Assembly: GCF_025602895.1 (NCBI RefSeq)
Contig: NW_026516302.1
Coordinates: 107,679 to 171,678 of the forward strand
Length of the DNA: 64,000 nucleotides
Direction: 5' to 3'
DNA from: Polychytrium aggregatum
Lineage: Eukaryota > Chytridiomycota > Chytridiomycetes > Polychytriales
Part shown: positions 25,674 through 38,062 of the stretch, piece by piece
Layout of the letters: each line of letters opens with the position of its first letter
Numbering within the stretch: the stretch's first letter is position 1
Notes under the pieces: generated by a model
Told to the model about the DNA's origin: nothing
The model's input: the letters and a program-made list of their open reading frames with translations, nothing else
Databases searched by the model: none
Program-made: the position numbers and the translations under genes

Positions 25674-28070
25674 CACACACACACACACGCCCAGCCAGAG
25701 CATGGCCGGCCTGCACGCGCGCCACAGACAAGCCACGCGCTGATCATGGAAGCACGTGAGCACGCAATACATTCCTTTGGCTCCTCGCACACCTCTCGCC
25801 GATTGCACACCTCTTGCCGATTGCACGCCTGCAGAAAGATCAGCGATGCTGTCGACCGGAGGGCAGGCAAGCGAGCAGCAACCCGAATCCGTGCGCGAAG
25901 AACAGCACCCCCCGTCTTGCACAAGCAAAGGTATGCACAAAATACTGTCGCTCCCGTGGTGCATGTCGTCTGGAGCACCGGGACAACTGATGAAAACCAT
26001 ATGGATAATGTGTAATGTCATATCATTCGTGATGATGTACCATATGTCTGCCTTCCTTCTGAAGTCCTTGCTCAGACGACACACACGTCCTTCGACATGT
26101 GCGGTCGCTGCGAGCTGCGACGTGTCGCCAACCACTGCCATTGGTGCTGACGGCTTCTCCTTCCCCCATCCTGTTCCTGTCTCAGGTCTGGCTGCGTCAA
26201 CGATCGGAGGTCTGGATACTGATGGATCAGCAAAGGAAGCACATTCGCTCTGCCAGGTACGAAGCGCGGTGGATGGTCCGGTCCGACTTGGGCTGTGATG
26301 GCGGAGGACGGATCAATGATGCGCTGCGACCGTCCGACAATAAACACATTTTACCGCCAGTATTGGACACGTCCCGTTCGATGCGATGGGTGGATGGATG
26401 GGTGGATGGGTGGATAGATGGATGGATGGATGGATGGATGGATGGATGGATGGATAGATGGATAGATGGGTGGATGGAGATGTCCAAGGCCTGCAGGCTC
26501 GCATCCACGACTCGGGGTTCAAGTTCCACCAGCCCTGATCCAACCGTCCGCAAGGGACTGCACTGCTTGCCGAGTTCGTGCGGCTGTCTTGGATTCGATA
26601 TTATGAATCTGCGTAGAGTTTCGTACATGACTGCTACAGGCGATACCAAGGCGAGACAGCGTGTTGGAAAAACGGCGGGACACGCCATTTCCTTGGGATA
26701 ATCATCGTATGGTTATGATATCATTTCACATCATGTCATACTCGGCCAAGAGCGATTAAGCCATCACCACCTCCACGGAGTCCGCTGCCGCCGTCTCATG
26801 TCGATGGCATTGTCCGGATGCCCTGTTTCAGGGCCATCCTAAGGTCCCCTGGGCCTCTGGCTGGTGGGCGGGGTTGGAAAACTCGATCATGACCCAGGGT
26901 CCGCGATTTGGCACCCAGGAAATGCGCTGCTGCTGCTGCTGCCTCGGGGGATTTCGGAGCCGACGCTCATTTGGTGCTCCAGCCGTCGCATGGCCGTCGC
27001 ATGGCCGCCGGTCCGCCTGCTGGGACCACCCCCCCCCTTTTCCCGCCCAGCAAGAGGATCCTGTCCGGCCATGCCCGCGCGCACCAGTCTGGCAACTGAC
27101 CCAACGGGAATTGTGCCATGCAGGCAGGCGGCGTTTGGTCCTCGTGGCGGATCGTCAGCCTTGATGCGCATGTGGGCGGGTGTGGGCAAATCTGATCTCG
27201 TGGAGCGGCCTGACCCCAACGCAGCATCCGCCAAGAGGAGGTGGAGGAATGAGTCGCCATCACACGATCGGATGGCCTGTTGGGGAACCACCCTGGCGGA
27301 CAGGCTCAGCCGAACCATGGAGAGTCAGTCCCGCTGGGCGTCGTGGTCCTGCTGCACCAATCGAGCGGCTTGAGCAAAGGCCACACCGGAGAGGCCGTGC
27401 GAGTGTCCGTCCAACCGCCGGCTTTGGGTGGGCAATGGCAAGCCGAGCAGGGCTTGGGGTATCCCGCAGCGGCGCAACCAAGCGCCTCGCGCAACATCGT
27501 CCGAGAGCGATTCCCAAGTGTTCGAAGGGGGAGCAGAGCAGCGAGGGTGTCGGCATCTGCGCAATCAGCCTCGGCCGGCCTCTTATCTCCGCAAGGGGAT
27601 CGATCGGCCTTGTGTCGGGGGGTGTCTCCCTCCTCCCTTTGGTCGGTCGTCCAGGTCGGATTCTCGTCGTCGGCAGCTCCCCTTATCGATTCCATCGCCG
27701 GACAAACATTGCCGATCGATATCCCTTGGGTTCAGCGGTCAATCTCTCGTCGCGCGTATCAGCCGGTCGCTGGCGTTCTTGCATCATCGTTACTGTGTCG
27801 GCCATCGCCGCAATCCCTTCGTGGTCAGTGTTGTCACGATCATCGATCGGGCCTTGAGCTTGCAAATCGGCCGCTGTGTTGTCCCCGAGCCGTGAGTTCC
27901 TTTGTCGATCGTCTTTGGCGCTCTTATCTGGCCAGACATTGCTTCCGTCTGTGACTCTTGCCGCTTTGCCACTTGGTCATTGTTCGCTGTCGCCTGTTAT
28001 GCTGCCACGGCCCTCATCGGCTGGGCATTATTTTACCACAGGTTGCTGTCCTTGACAAAGTACTTCACGG
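25674..28070. other. Intergenic region, no gene recognised
   Basis: Begins with an (AC)n tract (25,674-25,690) and a duplicated CACACCTCTYGCCGATTG (about 25,788-25,825), then the GGAT-type microsatellite at 26,388-26,480. Open frames between 26,860 and 28,000 lack splice logic or known motifs. The last few hundred bases may contain upstream exons of the half-finger GATA gene. Confidence 0.45.
26388..26480 (+). repeat. (GGAT)n microsatellite
   Basis: Nearly uninterrupted GGATGGAT/GGGTGGAT/TAGATGGA units over about 90 bp. Confidence 0.9.
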
Positions 28071-28792
28071 ATGAAACAAGCATCGTCTGCAAACCCACCA
28101 GCGGCGGCATCCGTATCGACGCTTGTGTCCTCCAGTATCGCAGTCATGGCCGACAGCAACAGTTCCGGCAGTGACGCGCGCAACTCAGACGGCATGACCG
28201 TCGATCCCTCAGCTTATCCTGTCCTTGGTCATGCCTCAAGCTCCGGCGACAGCTGCCAAAACAGCGTTATGAGTCTCTTGGAAAATCCGGCGTTTGTGCT
28301 CTTCGCAAGCGTCGCGGCCGCCTTGCCTGATGCCCCGCATGCGTCAGCCAATCGGGAGTCTTGGATTCGAGCTTCCAGCGGCCCTTCGTGCCTCGTCCAT
28401 GTGCCAACAAGAGGCTCTGGCAGTGCGGATGGTGAGCATCGTGTCCTTGGATGGAACGGAGTCCAGGCTTGATAGGTGCCGCATGCCATTCGGCAGGTGT
28501 TGGTTGAAAAGGGCTGGGAGTGAAGATGACTTGCCGATTCGAAGGCCACGCGTGGTCGACGGGGGATGGATTGATGCGGGATTGGTGCAAAATCAGGCAA
28601 GGCCGACCTCCGCGCAGTGCTGATGTGCTTCATCCGCAGATCCTCAAGTTGAGTCGAATAGCAGAGAGAGCCAGCGATCCACGCCCAAGCAAGGCAGATC
28701 AAAGGCCAAGCCACTCTGTACCAACTGCGGAACCGATACGACGCCGCTGTGGAGACGAGGCCGACAGAACGAGCTGATGTGCAATGCGTGTG
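28071..28792 (+). CDS. GATA-type zinc finger gene, N-terminal half of finger only (partial model)
   Basis: Exon 1 (28071-28431) opens with ATG and encodes a Ser/Ala-rich segment. Its donor GTGAGC joins in phase to exon 2 (28640-28792), which encodes a short Ser/Gln/Lys-rich stretch and then [17 protein letters not shown] with both Cys pairs (C147/C150 and C168/C171, 17-residue loop). Exon 2 ends inside the finger, just after CNAC, at a good donor GTGAGT. The expected following exon with the basic, DNA-contacting half (usually L-Y-x-K-x-H and an Arg/Lys cluster) was not found in the 2.4 kb before the next GATA gene. The gene may be truncated, decayed or have an exon I failed to recognise. The paralogue downstream is split at a different position in the finger. 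Confidence 0.55.
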
Positions 28793-31179
28793 GTGAGTTG
28801 CAGCCTCTTCCGAGTTGATTGGGCGTGTCGGCTGTGGCGAATGTGTCGATCGAGCTGTGGCGAATGTCGACCGAGCTGTGCAGCGCACCTCAAAGGACCG
28901 TCAAGCCTGGGCAGACGGGACAGGATGATCGAGGATGATCGAGGCCAGGACGGGCGGACGCAGGCGGCTGGCACGACGACAACCAAAGGAACAAGAGCCC
29001 GAGGCACAACGGGGCTGGCAAGGGTGTCAAGCCCAGACAAGGACAGGCGGCTGGCAATCATGTGGAAATGAAACATCGATCGGAGGACTGGCTGGCGACG
29101 CACCAGCCCATTCCCCCACGACTGGGACCAGAGGATGCAGCGAGGAGATCGAGCCAGGCGCGCAGATGCAGCGAATGACAAAGCGAACGACCAAGCGGCA
29201 GGACGAAAGCGGCAGGACGAAAGCGGCGACCGCGCGGACACACCCGAGCTGCTGGGCCTGGACCGGCTCGCGACGGGCGACGACTCCCACAGGCCCATGG
29301 CAAGACACAGCAGCCACGCATCGCGGCTGGGGCCTGACACGCCGCAGGACAAGCGACATGGAGCGCCATCGGGAAGACATGAAGCGCAATCGCCAAAGAC
29401 ACGGGGACGGCGACGATTGGCAGGGCAGTGTGGGGGCAATGTCTCGACATCTTGTTGGCGACGGAGGTGGAAAAGTGGTTGCGAGAACGGGCCGCGGCGA
29501 TCGACAAGCCCGATGGGGGTGGGCGCTCTATTCCTGGATGTGCGATAGCGAGAACAGCAGCGACAGAGGCGAGCAAGGCCGCGCCGTGGGATAGAAGGAG
29601 GCTGGCTGGTGACACAAGGCCGATTGGCAACGGGCCGGAACTGGATTGCGACAAGCGCGACGGATGCAGACGACAGCTGGTTCAAGCAGCAATCGAGCCA
29701 GCAATCGAGCAAGCATCGAGCAAGCAATCGAGCAAGCAGAAGCAGAAGCAGAAGCAAAAGCAAAAGCAAAAGCAACGACGAGCGCGGCACCAGATGGGGT
29801 TGGTGCGCGTGAACGAGAGGGCGCTGTGCCAAGATCGGGTGGGCCGCCTGTGTCCCACAAGTGTGGGCGCACCGGCAACGGGCGCGTGCCTTGCTCCCCG
29901 CCAGAACTTTTGGCAACGGCGGAGCTGTGGAAGACAATGGCAACAACAACACCAGCAACAGCAACAACAACAACAGCAAGAAAGTGGCAAGGAGGAGGTG
30001 TCACGCCCAAGGAGTGGGGCTGCAAACACAAACAAACAGACCCACCAACCAGCCACGAGCACGTCGGCGGTGAGCGGGTCTGGAGCAGCGCAATGCAATG
30101 CAACGCAATGCAGCGCAAAAACGGAGGCAGTAGCGACAAGGCGTTAGAAATGAGCTGCAGAGTTGACAACGCAGCGATGCTTGCGGATTGTTGTCTGCTG
30201 ATGGCGATAACCGGGAAGGCTGGGGCATCAACAGCACCTCGAACAACAACAGTGGCAACAGCACAACAACAACAAACAACAGCACCCGCAAAGGCAAGCC
30301 CGAGACAGCGCTGTGGCTGCGCGGACAGGCGGCTCGCAGCTGACCAGGGCGGAAACCACACAGTGGGCTGGGAGGCTCGCGCACATACAGCACATGAGGC
30401 GAGGGGGGGCGAGCCAATGAGCGCGCCCTTGCACGGGAACAAGGAGTGGGCTGGTCGAATGACCAGCGATTCATGGAGCCGCAGCGGAGCGCAAAGGCCG
30501 GGCACAAGGACGATGGGCAAGAGGGAAAAGGCGGACACAGAGGAGGCGAGACGGGATCGAGACGAAATCGAGACGAGATCGAGATGGAAATCAACGCACA
30601 CAGACGCAGTGGAAATCGACTCACACACACACACACAGCGCAGACACACAGTCACACGCTCGGTCGCACACGGCTCCACGCCCGCCCCGTCCGCACCAGC
30701 CATCCGCGGGGGCCTCGGCGTGACTCCGCGCGTCCGACCAACCAGCGGCCGCCGCCGGGCGGGGGGGCGTGCGCGATGACACTCGCCGCGGCTCCGATGG
30801 CAGCATTGGCGGCTGGCGGCCCCCGTTGGTCCGCCGGCTCGGCCGGGCGCCCTTATTGTGGGGCTTTGTCGCCCCTGCCGTCCCGTTTTTTTCGCCTTCG
30901 CTGCGACTTATCAGATAAAACGGCCATGCCTGGGCCTGCTTATCTCCTCCCCTCTCTCCCGTGCGCTTCCGCTTCTCTGGCTCCCGTCTGATCGGCTTTC
31001 CTTTCCCTCCCGTTGGCCCCCGTTCCCGTCCCATCCCGCATCCGCTGCCTGCCTGGCATCCACCCCGCACCGACCTGCCTGTTATAACCCTGGCCGTGCA
31101 TCCCTCCCCCCCCATCAACTCGGCCTGTCCTCTCCTCCTTGGCTCTGTCTGCTCCTGAATCGCTCGCTCCTGGTCCAAA
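28793..31179. other. Region between the two GATA genes
   Basis: Purine- and CAA/CAG-rich on the plus strand, with AAGCAGAAGCAGAAGC-type repeats (about 29,735-29,775) and ACAACAACAACA-type runs (29,940-29,985, 30,240-30,290). From about 30,660 it switches to a pyrimidine-rich leader. Long frames here are Gln/Thr/Arg-rich and unlikely to be genes. The GATA palindrome at 30,908 lies in the leader. Confidence 0.5.
30908..30945. promoter_or_regulatory. GATA palindrome TTATCAGATAA plus a second TTATC
   Basis: TTATCAGATAA at 30,908-30,918 places two GATA sites back to back and contains ATCAGATAA, which fits the ATCWGATAA motif known for fungal iron-responsive GATA repressors. CTTATCT follows at 30,939-30,945. 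Both lie about 240-270 bp before the ATG of a GATA factor, suggesting control by itself or a related GATA protein. Confidence 0.5.
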
Positions 31180-32449
31180 ATGGTCTATCCCGAAGGTCTC
31201 TATGTCAAAGCAAAGTCGGTCGATCGGCCCTCGTGGCTCACAACCACCCAAAAATCTCCACACTCGGGCTTCTGCCCTCCGTCGCATCCGCACTCGCGGG
31301 TCGCTCTCATGAACATCCTCGCCAGCCCCAATGGCCTTGCCAAGGAATTCCCGAATCCCATCCACAGCAACCCCGGTGCTGAGACGGCTACCGTCCATCC
31401 CATGGCCGTGCCGGTCTCGCTCCAGAAGGACCAAGTCTGTGTCAACTGCGGCACCACCCAGACGCCGCTCTGGCGGCGAGACGACCAGGTACATGAGCCA
31501 CCCCAATGAGTTTGATAATGCGGCCTTCCCACACTTGCTCTACAAACACACTCGGCCCAATATCGAGCATGCTTGCTTCCTTTTCTATTTGGCGGGCTTG
31601 GGCAGCGCAGTCTCCTTCTGGGCTTCATGAGAACCATATCTTCCCATGAAACGACGACCATCGAGCCAAGATCCCCTTCCCCCCCTTCTTGCTCATATTC
31701 ACATACCAGTCTCTAACCCGGGCCTGTTCTCGCTCTTCCAGGGAAAACCCACTTGCAATGCCTGCGGCCTGTACTTTAAACTGCACAACACCCACCGTCC
31801 CATCAGCATGCACTCCTCCGTCATCCGGAGACGCAAGCGCATCTCCAACAAAGCTGTCCCCGGCACCGACGCACCGCAACTCGCCCCTGCCAACTCCTCC
31901 AGCACCACCAAGGCTCCCCGCTCGACTCTGTCCGAGCCGGCTGTGCCAGTTATGGTCTCGCCACCCAACCTGCCTGCGGCCTCGGCTGCCCCCAAAGCCC
32001 ACCACCAACATGCTCATCCGCACCCGCATTCGCATTCGCATTCGCACTCACACCCGCACCAGCTCCCGCCTATTGCCGACATCATCAAGCAACCCCTGCT
32101 GCAGCACAACAGCCGCCCGCATCAGCTGCTCAATCCCCCTCCGTTCGGTCTCCAGTCCTTTGAACCCGTCACCCTTCCGCCGCTCTTCACCTCCTCGCGG
32201 ATTCTGCCCTCCCCTCCGATCGACGACCGGCTTGTGCCCCTGGTGGACTTGCCCGTTCCTGTCCTGCCATCAAATAGTACCGCCGCCGCAGCAGCAGCTC
32301 CTGGGGCCGCTTCCCACGATCTCGTCCGCCATCCGGCCCGGTCGCCTGGCTCTCCCAGCTCGCCATCGTCGCTCGGCGACGCTCCGCCTGACTTCAGCGC
32401 CGACTCGGAGGCTGCGGCGGCTCTGCTCGCCCTATGCAATGCCATTTAA
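31180..32449 (+). CDS. GATA zinc finger transcription factor, 2 exons
   Basis: Exons 31180-31488 and 31742-32449 join in phase to 338 residues. One complete fungal type IVa finger: CVNCGTTQTPLWRRDDQ ends exon 1 (C87, C90), and exon 2 continues with CNACGLYFKLHNTHRP (C108, C111) and the basic VIRRRKR. The intron falls inside the finger loop after residue 103. A His-rich stretch made of H-S/H-P repeats follows (about 31,995-32,060), then a Pro/Ser/Ala-rich tail probably serving in activation or repression. The N-terminus carries no other domain. It resembles the iron, nitrogen and light GATA regulators of fungi but has a single finger and no Cys-rich cluster, so the class cannot be fixed. Nuclear by function. 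Confidence 0.9.
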
Positions 32450-35192
32450 TGGACGGACGGCGTTTCGTGCTCGAGCCAATTTTTGTCTTTGTACCTGGGG
32501 CCTTTCCGATCTCCCAACCAACCAGTAATGTGACCATCCCTCGTCCCCGCTCTCTCTCTCCTGTTTTGCTGCTCGCCTGCTGTCCAACTATTTATTTGGC
32601 CTTATCCCCCCCCCTCTCCCACGACACGGGATTACTCTGTCCGTTTCAATCTGTATATATACAACCCGTTTTGCTCTCGTTCCCCGCCTCCTGTCTTCGA
32701 GCTTCGGGCTCTCTTTCACTCTTGCCATCGTGAATATGCGTAGGGGCACGGTGATGATGTCTGGCGCCAATACACAGCTCCTTTGAAACAGCCCTCCATG
32801 GTCGTCCGCCCTCGTCCGTCGCCGTCGTTCACGATGGGTCAGCCCAGCCCGGCCGTATCGCCCCGCGTGCGCTTGCTCCTCCTCCGCTATCGGTATCAGC
32901 TGTGGCGCCGATGGGCCGCCAACCACCGAGGCACACCGATGGCCGTCGCGCGAGGCAATGGCGCAATGCCGTCCCATCGCGGGTCCCATCTGCGCTGGGC
33001 TGTTGCAGAGCGCACGCCCCCCAACCGGTGTCCCATTCGCCTCCTCCTGCTCGTCCTCCTGCTCGTCCTCCTGCTCGTCCCCCATCCCCCCCCCTCGCAC
33101 CCATCCCGCATACTCCACCGAGAATCCGAGACGGGAGCCGCGGACCGGCCCATCACCGCAAGGCCAGCGGGGACATGCGTGGCCTTGTTGCTGGATGCGG
33201 GAAATCGGCCGCTGCTGCCCACCCGGCACGCGCCCAGGCAGTGTCACCGCCATCGCCATCGGATTGGCTCCACGCCAGGCTTCACGTGTGCACGGCCGCG
33301 CTTCCCGCATTCCCGCTTTTGTCCGCTCGGCTGGCCGTGGCGCCGTGATATGGCGCCGTTCTGCCGGCCTGTGGCGCGGCGGCGACGGGAAGGCAGTGCA
33401 GCGCACACTCGATCCGGCTGCGCTGGCTGGATCCACAACACACACTCGATCCGGCTGTGCTGGCTGGATCCATTGCACTCGAGCCGCACTCGAGCCGGAC
33501 GCGTCCGCCGTCCCGCCTTGTGTTGCCATGTCCATGTCCAGCCGCGGCCTGGGGAATCATGGCTCCAGCACTTTCCTCCGGACACTGTGCGGAGATGGTC
33601 GCCCGTGCGGGCACTGCCTCCCGCGGCCCAAAACGGCCCAAAACGGCCCCAAAACGGCCCCAAAGTGGCCCAAACCAGCCCTGGCTGCTTTCGGCGAGCC
33701 AAACATATCCTCTTGCTCCCATCTGGACCTGTCCTCGGTATCAGCCCTCTCAGTCACTCAGTACCACCTTCGTCCGGCCACTTGGTTCTCTCCCACCTCA
33801 GCTTCATCGCTCTGCAAGCCCCGCTGGTCTGCCAGTCTTGTCCGCTCCCCTCGGCCAAGCACATCAGGCATCTTCCTCGGACGGCGGCACATCCACAGCC
33901 ATCTCCCCCCCCATCACCATCACAGTACTGGCGGCCATCGCCGATAGCAGCTGACCGGGCATCGACATCCCTTGGCCAGCCATCGACAACAGCTTGTTCC
34001 CACCCCCGACGCTCTTCGACACTAATCGGTTGGCGGCCGCACCGTCTGCCCCAAAGATCGCGACGAGGACCCGCCAAAGCTTCCCTCAGCGAGCTTCCCT
34101 CCGGCCGACAGCCCTTCTTCGTCTCCTCGCTCGCATCCCGTCCTCTCTGTCGCACGTTCGACGTTCGGATCACCGCCAGTCCCGGCCTGCTCTCTCTTGT
34201 CGCTGTTCAACGACGGTCCTAGCTGGATCTTGTTGCTCCGTCCCTTTGGATTTCATCTTCACAACCAAGGCCGAGGGCTCCGCTGTCGACTCTTTGCCAA
34301 GGCCCGAGATCAAGTCCGGCGGACCTCCCATCTCCATCTCTCCCTCCCTCCATTATCATCTGCATCTCTAACTCTGTCCTGCAATCCCATTCCCATTTCC
34401 ATTCCCATTCCTATTTCCATTTTTCTATCTCTATCGCTCGCTTGCTCTCGTCCCTGCGCCGCGATCCTGAGCAGCAACCTTCCATAAATCTCACTCTCCG
34501 TGGCCACCACCCCGATCTCAGTTTCGCCTGCTTAAACTCAGAGATTCGATAGCCTGGTGTACAAGAATGCGTGATCAGCAGGCACGGAGTAAGCATCCCA
34601 TCACTCGTCGCTCCACGCGCTGATATTCCCGATACCCATGAGCCGATCTCCACGGCCTGTCCGGGGACGCAGTTTCCCCAACACCATTTCTGCCTGCTCT
34701 TGGTCCACCAGCTTGGTTGTTTGGTAGCTTGCTTGCTGTTCTTGGGCCGATCTATCGCCGGGTTACTCACCAATTGATCCCTACTCTGTCCAAATACCAC
34801 CGTTCTTCCCTTGCACACCAACGGAACCACACATACACTCATACACCTCTTCAACACGATCGCTGACCGTCGCTGCTCACAACCGATCACAAACCCCTCT
34901 GGATACCCACAACGCCCTCGCTCCTTCACCAGCACTGCCCCGCCTCCATCCACCGGGGCAATACTTGAATGGTGCTCTTTCCTGGTTCGCCACCCGGCAC
35001 CGACAAACCAACCACCGACAGCAGTCGTTTCTGGCCACTCCTCCAGCGACTCCCCCAGCCGGCTTTCCAGCTACCCTCCCACGCACATACCCCGCCACCT
35101 CCGACTCGAACGGCAATGCCACAATACCTGCCATCCACAGCAGATCTCCCGGACACTACCAGATCCATATCCCTGTCGTGGCCGACGCTCGC
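32450..35192. other. Intergenic region and CT-rich leader, no gene recognised
   Basis: A long open frame (32,783-34,222) has the composition of chance GC-rich DNA and overlaps tandem repeats, so I do not call it. Repeats: CCTCCTGCTCGT (about 33,043-33,083), two 30-bp copies carrying CTCGATCCGGCTG (33,405-33,472) and CGGCCCCAAAA-type units (33,625-33,675). From about 33,700 the plus strand is pyrimidine-rich and likely forms the leader of the VASt gene, including a CCATTTCCATTCC-type run (34,385-34,425). Confidence 0.5.
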
Positions 35193-38062
35193 ATGACCCA
35201 GTCGCCCCGGAGCTCGACCTCTGCATTGCCCATCGGCACCCCTCCCGTCTCGCCCATTTTCAGTCCGAATATTGTCGAAATCTCGCATCCCGTTCCCTTC
35301 TGCTATCCCCCGGCCCAGAGTCTGGTTCAGACGGGGTCGTCGCCCGTGCTTCGGAACGACAGCGAGTCCAATCCTACAGACACCGCCAACGCTCGGCTAA
35401 ATTCAGCCTCCATCCCTCCCACCACGATTACCATCGGGACCATCCCCATCTCAAGGGTGCATTCCGCCATCGTCTCGCCATACGCACCTCCACAAAACTT
35501 TTCAAACCTCACACACTCGTCCAACCCCACCGGGCATTCCGCCCATCCAGAGGCAGCAGATAAGGTCCAGCCCGATGTTTCTTCCAGCACCGGCACCACG
35601 CTTGCATCCAATTCCTCGTCACAGCACCGTCTCTCGGACGAAGCCTCCATCAAGGCGCGCGACGGAATGGACGACACACACAGAGCCCCTCTTGAAGCTT
35701 CCGCCGAGCCCCACATCGAAGCCAACGACGGAGCCACCATCAGAACAAACGAAGGCGTCGCCACCACATCCTCAAGCATCCATTCTGGCGACTCACAAGA
35801 GTATCTGTCGAATCAGGGCCAAATGGCTGCCATTTCCAGGGCGTTTGCGTCTCAAACGCCCCAACACACTGCCGCGCTTCTAACTCAAGTTTCGCAAAGC
35901 ATCACTACTCCACCCCACGGCGTCCCAGCCACCTTAGAGGTCGAGTCCGAAGCGGCAACCGAGACGTCGTCTCTGCTGCGGGGCGCTCTCTCCACCGCTC
36001 CATCCGACAGACACGTTCCCACACACACATGCAGCTGCCAGCACCTCGACGATACCGCCTGCGTCGACCGAGTCTTCAACATGACCATCGAGTCGCTCTA
36101 TGACGCCATTTTCTGCCAGGGCGGCTCGAGTGTCGTCCACAAGGCCATCACCATGAACAGCGGCACCGACATTGTCTTTGGGAACTGGGAGTCCATCAGC
36201 AGCAGCGGCTCAAATCCATCCTCCATCAACCTCAGTCGTCGAGTACAGTACAAGTATGATGGTCACATCGCCATGCGTAAGTATTCTTGGCTCGTGGCTG
36301 CTACTTGCTCATTGTATCGGGCTTTCGTTGAATCATTTGGTAGGATGATAGGGGCCCCATAAGTGCTGCAGTGCCGACAGTCTTGCGGGGTCAAGTCCCA
36401 CTTTCTTCTTTGGTCCGGCTACTCACCAAAATTAATGTTGCCAGCGCTAATTGGCCCCATCAAAACGGCCTACATCGAGGACCAGACCATCATCGATGCC
36501 AACCCGTGGTATGCATGGTGTCTCCGTCGCATCGCCTGTCTGGAGCCCTTTGGCCACAACCAACTACAGACCGCTGCTGTGCACGCCGTCCTCATCAACA
36601 CCGCTGCTGACTCTCTCCGCACATATGCAATCTCTCGATGCTCCTTTGGTCTCCCAGGGTGCGCACTGTTGAGTGCACCAACAAATGTCCCCACGCTCCT
36701 TATGGCCACTCAAACTGTGTGGTGTCTCGCTACTGCATTACCCATGAAGATGGCGGTACGGCTCGCCTGAAGGTCCATGCAAGAGTCGAGTTTACACGAA
36801 GCTTGTTGCTTGCAGGTACTACCACTGACTCCACCCCATCAGCTGCTGATCTGTCAAACGGACTTTCGGACACCTATTCGTGCCGCTCTTTTCATCTGTC
36901 TGCACCGATGGCGGACAGTAACCGATGGATATCTGCCCATCCGTTCATCTGTCCATCTGTCCATCCGTTCATCCTTTCATCCGTTCACCCGTACTTCTAT
37001 CTCAACAAACCTACGCACGATGTCTTGTGATTTACACAGACCTTATTCGGCGCGAGTCGATCGACCACTTCCAAAAGTACATTGCAAATCTGTGCACTCT
37101 CCTTGACGGCCTTGCAAGTACCTACGGAGCCGACATTCCATCGCGCGTTTTCATGGTATGCTGTCGGCTGTCTCGCTGAGTAATAGTTGTGCTCTCGATC
37201 CGACCACTCATGCTTTCGTTCCTCACAGATTCCCCCGAGCGCACAGCAACGCACACCTTCGCTCCGTCGGCCCTTGAGTATGGCCATGCGGCGGCGGACT
37301 ACTCTAGGCCAAACACCGCCCTCGCGGATGTCAACGTACTTCCAGCCCGGCAGCGTTATGGCCGATGCTGCGAGCAGTGGCTCTATGGCAAGGCCGCCGC
37401 GACGACCACCGCCGTCTCCGCCGGCTTCCGACTCAATTGCCCAGCCCAATCCACATCCCGCCGCCCTCGGAGTCAATCCCACCGCCACGACCACTCCGAC
37501 CATCGTGCGCTACGACGTCTTCCTGGTTCCAGGCCAGTGGCCCACGACTCAGAGTCGCAATCAGCTGTTTCACCACTACGCCCGCATCGGCTTCCAGAGA
37601 ATCAACGGCCGCTTCGAGCTGCTTCTCTACTTGATGCACATCTTGATGGTTGGCATCGCCGTCTCCGGAGTAACCGAGCTCGAGCTCCTGGGGATGCTCT
37701 ATTCGCTTGGAGTACAGATTGGGGACATCGTTGTTCGAGGCACCACGAGGAGCACATCCTCTCCGTCCGCTCCTCCGTCCTCCTCTGTGCCTCCAGTCGT
37801 TATTCCCAACCCCATGATCGTCGACGGACAGCCCCCAATCGTCATCAGCATCGAGGATGTATTTCGGAGACTCCTTCCGGAGATCTACCGCACTCGCTCT
37901 GCGGCAATCCAGCAGGAGTTCATCCCCTCTCCCCAAAGCTTTGTTGCCCCCAGCAACGCAGAACCAACAGCCCCTCCCAGCAGAGGCTTCGATGGCAATG
38001 CCATCATGCTGATTGTTGCCGTGCTGGTCTTTGTCTTGATCAAAAGAGCGACTACTCGATAG
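35193..38062 (+). CDS. VASt-domain membrane protein (Lam/GRAMD1-related), 5 exons
   Basis: Exons 35193-36276, 36445-36508, 36658-36815, 37040-37155 and 37229-38062 join in phase to 751 residues. The first 280 residues are Ser/Thr/Pro-rich and probably disordered. A VASt domain, the StAR-like sterol-carrying fold of membrane-contact-site proteins, runs from about 290 to 470: VFNMTIESLYDAIF, then IVFGNWE, IGPIKTAYIEDQTI, and CPHAPYGHSNCVVSRY near the end. A hydrophobic helix lies near 605-635 and a second at the extreme C-terminus (IMLIVAVLVFVLI), so the protein should be anchored in a membrane, likely the ER. Yeast Lam proteins have a GRAM domain before VASt; none is visible here. The reading frame is open upstream of 35193 without an ATG, so an additional 5' exon is possible. 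Confidence 0.8.

Noticed and set aside
24513-26141. 542-codon minus-strand frame opposite the hydrolase gene
   Set aside because: Antisense shadow of exons 16-18 of a well-supported plus-strand gene.
26388-26480. CRISPR-like array of regular repeats
   Set aside because: Plain 4-bp microsatellite without spacers; the organism is eukaryotic.
29646-30779. 377-codon Gln/Thr-rich open frame between the GATA genes
   Set aside because: Built from CAA/CAG/AAG runs; no ATG context, splice structure or domain. Considered as the missing half of the GATA finger and found to lack the L-Y-x-K-x-H motif.
32783-34222. 479-codon open frame downstream of the GATA factor
   Set aside because: Runs through three separate tandem repeats and has equally long frames on both strands; no domain.
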